Notes under the pieces: generated by a model
Database searches by the model: none
Seen by the model: only the letters and a program-made list of their open reading frames with translations
Told to the model about the DNA's origin: nothing
DNA from: Parendozoicomonas callyspongiae
Lineage (GTDB): Bacteria; Pseudomonadota; Gammaproteobacteria; Pseudomonadales; Endozoicomonadaceae
NCBI RefSeq assembly: GCF_023502345.1
Contig: NZ_JAMFLX010000031.1
Span: forward strand, 1-46,590
DNA length: 46,590 nucleotides
Reading direction: 5' to 3'
Shown: positions 43,477 through 46,590 of the stretch, one piece after another
How positions within the stretch are numbered: position 1 is the stretch's first letter
Layout: every line of letters starts with the position of its first letter
Translations under genes and position numbers: made by a program

Positions 43477-44907
43477 TTATAAAGGAAGAGTGACCTCTAT
43501 TATTAACCCGCCTTCCGAGCGATTTTTCAGGTGAATATCACCACCATGTGCGTGAATAATATTCCTCGCTATCGCCATGCCAAGCCCTATTCCACCGGTA
43601 TCCCGGTTACGTGAGTTTTCGAGGCGTACAAAGGGTTCGAAAATCCGCTCCATATCCTCTTCACGAATGCCAGGGCCATTATCTTCAATGATTATGGTGG
43701 CGGTTGTTTTGCTTAAGTCCATAGATACTTGGGCGTAGCGGCCATATTTAACAGCGTTTTCTATCAGGTTCCTCAGGGCTCTTTTCAAACTTATAGGACG
43801 ACAGATGGTTATTACTTCCGGGCTGTCTGTGTACCTGATATCTTGTCCAATATCGGCCAAATCTTCACACAGGCTTTCAACAAGTGCCCCAAGGCTGACC
43901 TTGCGAGAGTCTTCCTTCATGGCACTTTCGCGTGCAAACGAAAGAGTGGCTTCCGCCATCTGCTGCATCTCATCAAGAGTGGCCAGAAGTTTCTCTTTAT
44001 CCGGTGAGTCTGGCAGTAACTCAATGCGTAACCGCAATGTGGTGATTGGGGTGCGCAGATCATGTGACAGAGCCGCCAGCATACTGGTTCGGTCTGCCAG
44101 GAAGCGGTCTATCCTTTCATTCATCTGGTTGAATGCACGCGTTGCCCGACGAATGTCTTTTGGTCCCGATTCCTCCAGAGGTTCAACGTGCTCGCCACGG
44201 CCAAGTCTGTTTGATGCCTGGGAGAGAGCACGAATAGGACGCGTAATTCTCCGCACCATGAACACCATGGCAATCATGACCAGCGCTGAAGAAATCAGCA
44301 GATAAATGATGGTCTGCCAGGCTGTCAGGGGAGGAGAAACGGGAGCCCGGGAAATCAAGTTAAGCCAGGTTTTATCCGGCAGCTGGATTGAAAGGGCAAT
44401 AAATGATGAGCGGCCATCGTCGTCAAGGAACCGATCTCTTTTTTCATTGAACATATGTCGACAACCCATTCGCTGACTGAAGCTGCCATCATCGTTCGTG
44501 CAAATGTACCCCCAGACCTCGCGGCGGTCGTACTCTTTCATCTCCACACGGACTTTGCCTTTAAAGTCAGGGCCAAGCTTTTGCTCAACTTTGCGGACAA
44601 AGACGCTTTCAAAAACCATATTGTGGGTGCGTTTCAGAATCGGCTTTGAACTCAGTGTGAATTCGGCCCGGGGAACGCTGGCAGCTTTAACCATGCTCTG
44701 ATGAAACATCTGAGGCGTATGCAACAGTTGTCTGGTCAGGCTCATAGCCCGGTTAACCTGCTGCCACTGGTTACTGTTGTACAGGTTGGCCCTGTGGGCA
44801 TCCAGCATGATCCAGGCCGTCAGTATCTGTGCCAGCAACAGGGCGAGGAGAATGACCACAATCATCTGTGCGGTCAGGCTTGTGGGGGAAAAACGCCTCA
44901 TCATCAT
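43477..44907 (-). CDS. Sensor histidine kinase, EnvZ-type
   Basis: A 476-residue inner-membrane kinase. Membrane segments lie at about 14-34 and 198-218, enclosing a periplasmic sensor domain with Cys136 and Cys149 (YICTNDDG; RMGCRHMF). HAMP follows (RRITRPIRALSQASNRLGRG), then the dimerisation helix with phospho-acceptor His282 in SHDLRTPITTLRLR, the N box NLIENAVKYG, G1 DNGPGI, the F box and G2 TGGIGLGMAIA. This is the OmpR/EnvZ-type HisKA class. Its ATG overlaps the stop of the response regulator by one base (TAATG), so the pair is translationally coupled. The signal sensed is unknown. Confidence 0.92.
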   Translation of the reverse strand: MMMRRFSPTSLTAQMIVVILLALLLAQILTAWIMLDAHRANLYNSNQWQQVNRAMSLTRQLLHTPQMFHQSMVKAASVPRAEFTLSSKPILKRTHNMVFESVFVRKVEQKLGPDFKGKVRVEMKEYDRREVWGYICTNDDGSFSQRMGCRHMFNEKRDRFLDDDGRSSFIALSIQLPDKTWLNLISRAPVSPPLTAWQTIIYLLISSALVMIAMVFMVRRITRPIRALSQASNRLGRGEHVEPLEESGPKDIRRATRAFNQMNERIDRFLADRTSMLAALSHDLRTPITTLRLRIELLPDSPDKEKLLATLDEMQQMAEATLSFARESAMKEDSRKVSLGALVESLCEDLADIGQDIRYTDSPEVITICRPISLKRALRNLIENAVKYGRYAQVSMDLSKTTATIIIEDNGPGIREEDMERIFEPFVRLENSRNRDTGGIGLGMAIARNIIHAHGGDIHLKNRSEGGLIIEVTLPL

Positions 44908-45629
44908 TACTGCGTGACTTCAGGGGTAAACATGTACCCGCCGCCCCAGACAGTTTTGATAAGTGTCGGATTCTTTGGATCCTGCTCAACCTTTCGGCGC
45001 AGGCGGCTGACCTGATTATCAATACTGCGGTCAAACGGCATCGCCTCACGGCCCTGTGTAATATCCAGCAGTTGGTCGCGGCTGAGAACACGCCGGGGGT
45101 TGCTGGTAAAGGCGCTGAGTAGTCGATACTCGGCAGTACTCAGGGGGATAACCAGCTCCTTATCGTTTTCCAGCTGACGCAGGTTATTGTCGAGCGTCCA
45201 GTTTTCAAAATGAAGGCGCCCGGAAGATTCGGTGCTTTTCTCCGGTTTGCCCTTACGGCTGGATCGACGAAGAACAGCCTTGATTCTGGCCAGCAGCTCT
45301 CGTGGGCTGAAGGGTTTGGCAATATAGTCGTCCGCTCCCATTTCAAGGCCAACAATCCGGTCGGCTTCTTCCCCCATGGCTGTCAGCATAATAATGGGAG
45401 GGCCATCAATAGAGCGCACATGGCGACACAGGCTTAAGCCATCTTCGCCCGGCATCATCAGATCGAGCACAATCAAATCAAAATCGTCATGCTTCTTGAG
45501 TTGCTCACGCATGGTTGTGCCATCAAGGGCCAGGGTGACTTCCATGCCGTGGCGGGTCAGGTATTGGCCCAGAAGATCCCGGATTTCATCGTGATCATCA
45601 ACAACAAGGATATGTTCTGCCTTTTCCAT
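44907..45629 (-). CDS. OmpR-family response regulator
   Basis: A 240-residue regulator. The start at 45629 (MEKAEHILVV) has AAAGGAG 8 bases upstream, and the in-frame extension to 45689 has none. Receiver: Asp11, Asp12, phospho-acceptor Asp56 in LDLMMPGEDG, Thr/Lys switch in LTAMG and DDYIAKPFSP. Linker and winged-helix domain follow (LSTAEYRLLSAFTSNPRRVL SRDQLLD, then RSIDNQVSRLRRKVEQDP and VWGGGYMFTPE). The partner is the downstream kinase. Phased direct repeats in the divergent promoter region are a likely binding site. Confidence 0.92.
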   Translation of the reverse strand: MEKAEHILVVDDHDEIRDLLGQYLTRHGMEVTLALDGTTMREQLKKHDDFDLIVLDLMMPGEDGLSLCRHVRSIDGPPIIMLTAMGEEADRIVGLEMGADDYIAKPFSPRELLARIKAVLRRSSRKGKPEKSTESSGRLHFENWTLDNNLRQLENDKELVIPLSTAEYRLLSAFTSNPRRVLSRDQLLDITQGREAMPFDRSIDNQVSRLRRKVEQDPKNPTLIKTVWGGGYMFTPEVTQ

Positions 45630-45786
45630 CCGGAACTCTCCTTTGAAGGCTTCTTGTGAACAGATGCTTAAGAATGCTGACCCTATCAATAAATCAGCAG
45701 GCTCTTTGCTCTGACTCCATTATATGGATTTAAGGGGTCGAAGGTTGTACCAAATTATTGCATTGCTGATGCTTTTGGCGGGTAAC

Positions 45787-45837
45787 TGCGACAAATTGCG
45801 ACAAAGTCAATTTCACACGGGATATTTCTGCGACAAA
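45787..45837. promoter_or_regulatory. Phased TGCGACAAA direct repeats, candidate response-regulator site
   Basis: TGCGACAAA occurs at 45787-45795, 45797-45805 and 45829-45837, spaced 10 and 32 bp (one and about three helical turns), all in the same orientation. Tandem direct repeats with 10-11 bp period are how OmpR-family dimers bind. The site lies between the two-component operon and the divergent secreted protein gene, 61 bp before the latter's start. Confidence 0.65.
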
Positions 45838-45897
45838 AAAGTTCTTTAATGAGGGTGTCGAAAGCAGCAGTAGTCAAACAGAAAAAGGAGAGAAAGC

Positions 45898-46332
45898 ATG
45901 AAATCAACAGGTAAGGCAGTTGGCGCAATCGCGCTTGGTATGATTGTTACAAGTACAGCAATGGCATGGCAAGGGGGAGGCCCAAACGGCGGTAAAGGAT
46001 TCAGGAATCCAGAAGGATGCGCAATGATGAGCGCAGAGCAGCGCGAGCGTGAGCTGACTGCTGCCGAGTTGAAGGATCTCATCAAATCCCGCATGTGGAA
46101 TGACAACCTGACCGTTGGCGAAGTGACTCCTACGGATAAGGGATACACTGTAAAAATTGTCACCGTTCAATCTGGTGATCTGGTTCGTGAAATGGACTTT
46201 GCCAAGAATGGTTTGCCAGCCAGAGTTATGCAGCGCTTCGAAGATGGTGTCATGTTTGGTCCCCGGGGTGGAAAAGGGCACCATGGTGGTCACCGTTGGC
46301 AGAATCAGCCCCAGCCAGAAACGCAGAGTTAG
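45898..46332 (+). CDS. Small secreted Gly/His-rich protein divergent from the two-component system
   Basis: A 144-residue protein with AAGGAGAG 6-13 bases upstream of its ATG. Signal peptide MKSTGKAVGAIALGMIVTST AMA with probable cleavage before WQGG. The mature protein has a Gly/Asn-rich start, a central segment of about 70 residues (ELTAAELKDLIKSRMW; GYTVKIVTVQSGDLVREMDF) reminiscent of PepSY-type folds, and a tail with GGKGHHGGHRW that could bind metal. The family is not recognised with certainty. Being divergent from the OmpR-type pair with phased repeats between, it is the probable regulon member of that system, as CpxP-like or PepSY periplasmic proteins often are. Confidence 0.7.
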   Translation: MKSTGKAVGAIALGMIVTSTAMAWQGGGPNGGKGFRNPEGCAMMSAEQRERELTAAELKDLIKSRMWNDNLTVGEVTPTDKGYTVKIVTVQSGDLVREMDFAKNGLPARVMQRFEDGVMFGPRGGKGHHGGHRWQNQPQPETQS

Positions 46333-46369
46333 TATTTTATAGCTGAGCTTTTGTTGAACGCAGTTTCAA

Positions 46370-46589
46370 GATTACAGGAGGGGATATTTGATTTGAAAAT
46401 CCCCCCCCTTCCGACCCCATTAAGTACTTAGAGAGTACAGGAGGAAGCCTGAGCAATAGCTAATCAGTTGACTGTTTCTACTACCCCCAGGAGAGCAGCT
46501 CCTCCCCAGATGGAGGAATCTTGAGCCATAGTTTGATTGCAGGAGGTGAGAGACCCTGCAGAGAGAGGTCAGACTATGGCTTTTTTTAT
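46370..46589 (+). ncRNA. Candidate CsrB/RsmZ-type CsrA-binding small RNA
   Basis: The region lacks an ORF but has repeated GGA motifs like those of CsrA-sequestering RNAs: CAGGAGG (46375-46381), CAGGAGG (46438-46444), CAGGAGA (46488-46494), TGGAGGA (46512-46518) and CAGGAGG (46541-46547). E. coli CsrB repeats are CAGGA(U/C/A)G. Several sit near small stems such as GTACT-TAGAG-AGTAC. The region ends with a rho-independent terminator. The 5' end and promoter are not defined. It could instead be an untranslated leader of a gene beyond the window. Confidence 0.45.
46525..46589 (+). terminator. Rho-independent terminator at right edge
   Basis: AGCCATAGT (46525-46533) pairs with ACTATGGCT (46574-46582), with an inner GCAGG/CCTGC stem, followed by a run of T at 46582-46588. 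Confidence 0.8.
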
Positions 46590-46590
46590 C

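Noticed and set aside
1-46590. CRISPR arrays, tRNA or rRNA genes
   Set aside because: No regularly spaced repeats and no cloverleaf or rRNA-like sequence were noticed on reading either strand.

Overview
The window reads as chromosomal DNA of a marine, probably host-associated gammaproteobacterium. The housekeeping genes (YbhA-like phosphatase, YcdX-like phosphatase, Cra-type LacI regulator, LldP with a PdhR/LldR-type regulator, Pit with a DUF47 partner, OmpR/EnvZ-type pair) are gammaproteobacterial in flavour. Wax-ester synthases, PhaF/PhaI-type phasins and eukaryote-like proteins together suggest an Oceanospirillales/Endozoicomonas-like genome; that placement is inference from gene content only.

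Layout. 1-8240: a short CbiK-like fragment, a DUF4870 membrane protein, a minus-strand pair of phosphatases divergent from a Cra-like repressor, and a stand-alone molybdopterin oxidoreductase convergent with an unknown secreted protein. 8241-10561: the secreted protein is divergent from a eukaryote-type Ser/Thr kinase, followed by another unknown secreted protein. 10620-16920: a lactate-utilisation locus (FAD/Fe-S D-lactate dehydrogenase, LutC-like protein, LldP, and a divergent PdhR/LldR-type regulator with a perfect 17-bp operator). 17040-17830: a graveyard of an IS1595-like transposase fragment, a frameshifted higA antitoxin and an IS4-like transposase fragment. 17986-20126: DUF47 plus phosphate permease. 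20170-26320: a complete peptide-type ABC importer operon.

26613-28481 encodes the most striking protein: a charged, coiled-coil-rich N-terminus, a formin/WASP-like polyproline run, then three WH2 or thymosin-beta-like actin-binding motifs and a helical C-terminus. This is the layout of secreted bacterial actin nucleators such as VopL/VopF.

28834-39366 is a neutral-lipid or polyester storage locus: a broken wax-ester synthase (WS/DGAT) gene, an intact one, and a full-length paralogue whose HHxxxDG active site has become HRAIYNR, with two phasin-like proteins, a FadD-like acyl-CoA ligase, a DUF2804 protein, a DUF2505 protein and a lipase-like hydrolase. A WS/DGAT-phasin cassette seems to have been duplicated and one copy decayed.

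40057-42990 encodes a large exported protein with a disordered middle carrying host-type short linear motifs and a degenerate GTPase-like C-terminus. It is followed by a small gene interrupted by an in-frame TGA. The right end holds an OmpR-type two-component pair, a divergent secreted Gly/His-rich protein with phased direct repeats in the shared promoter, and a possible CsrB/RsmZ-type RNA with repeated GGA motifs and a terminator.
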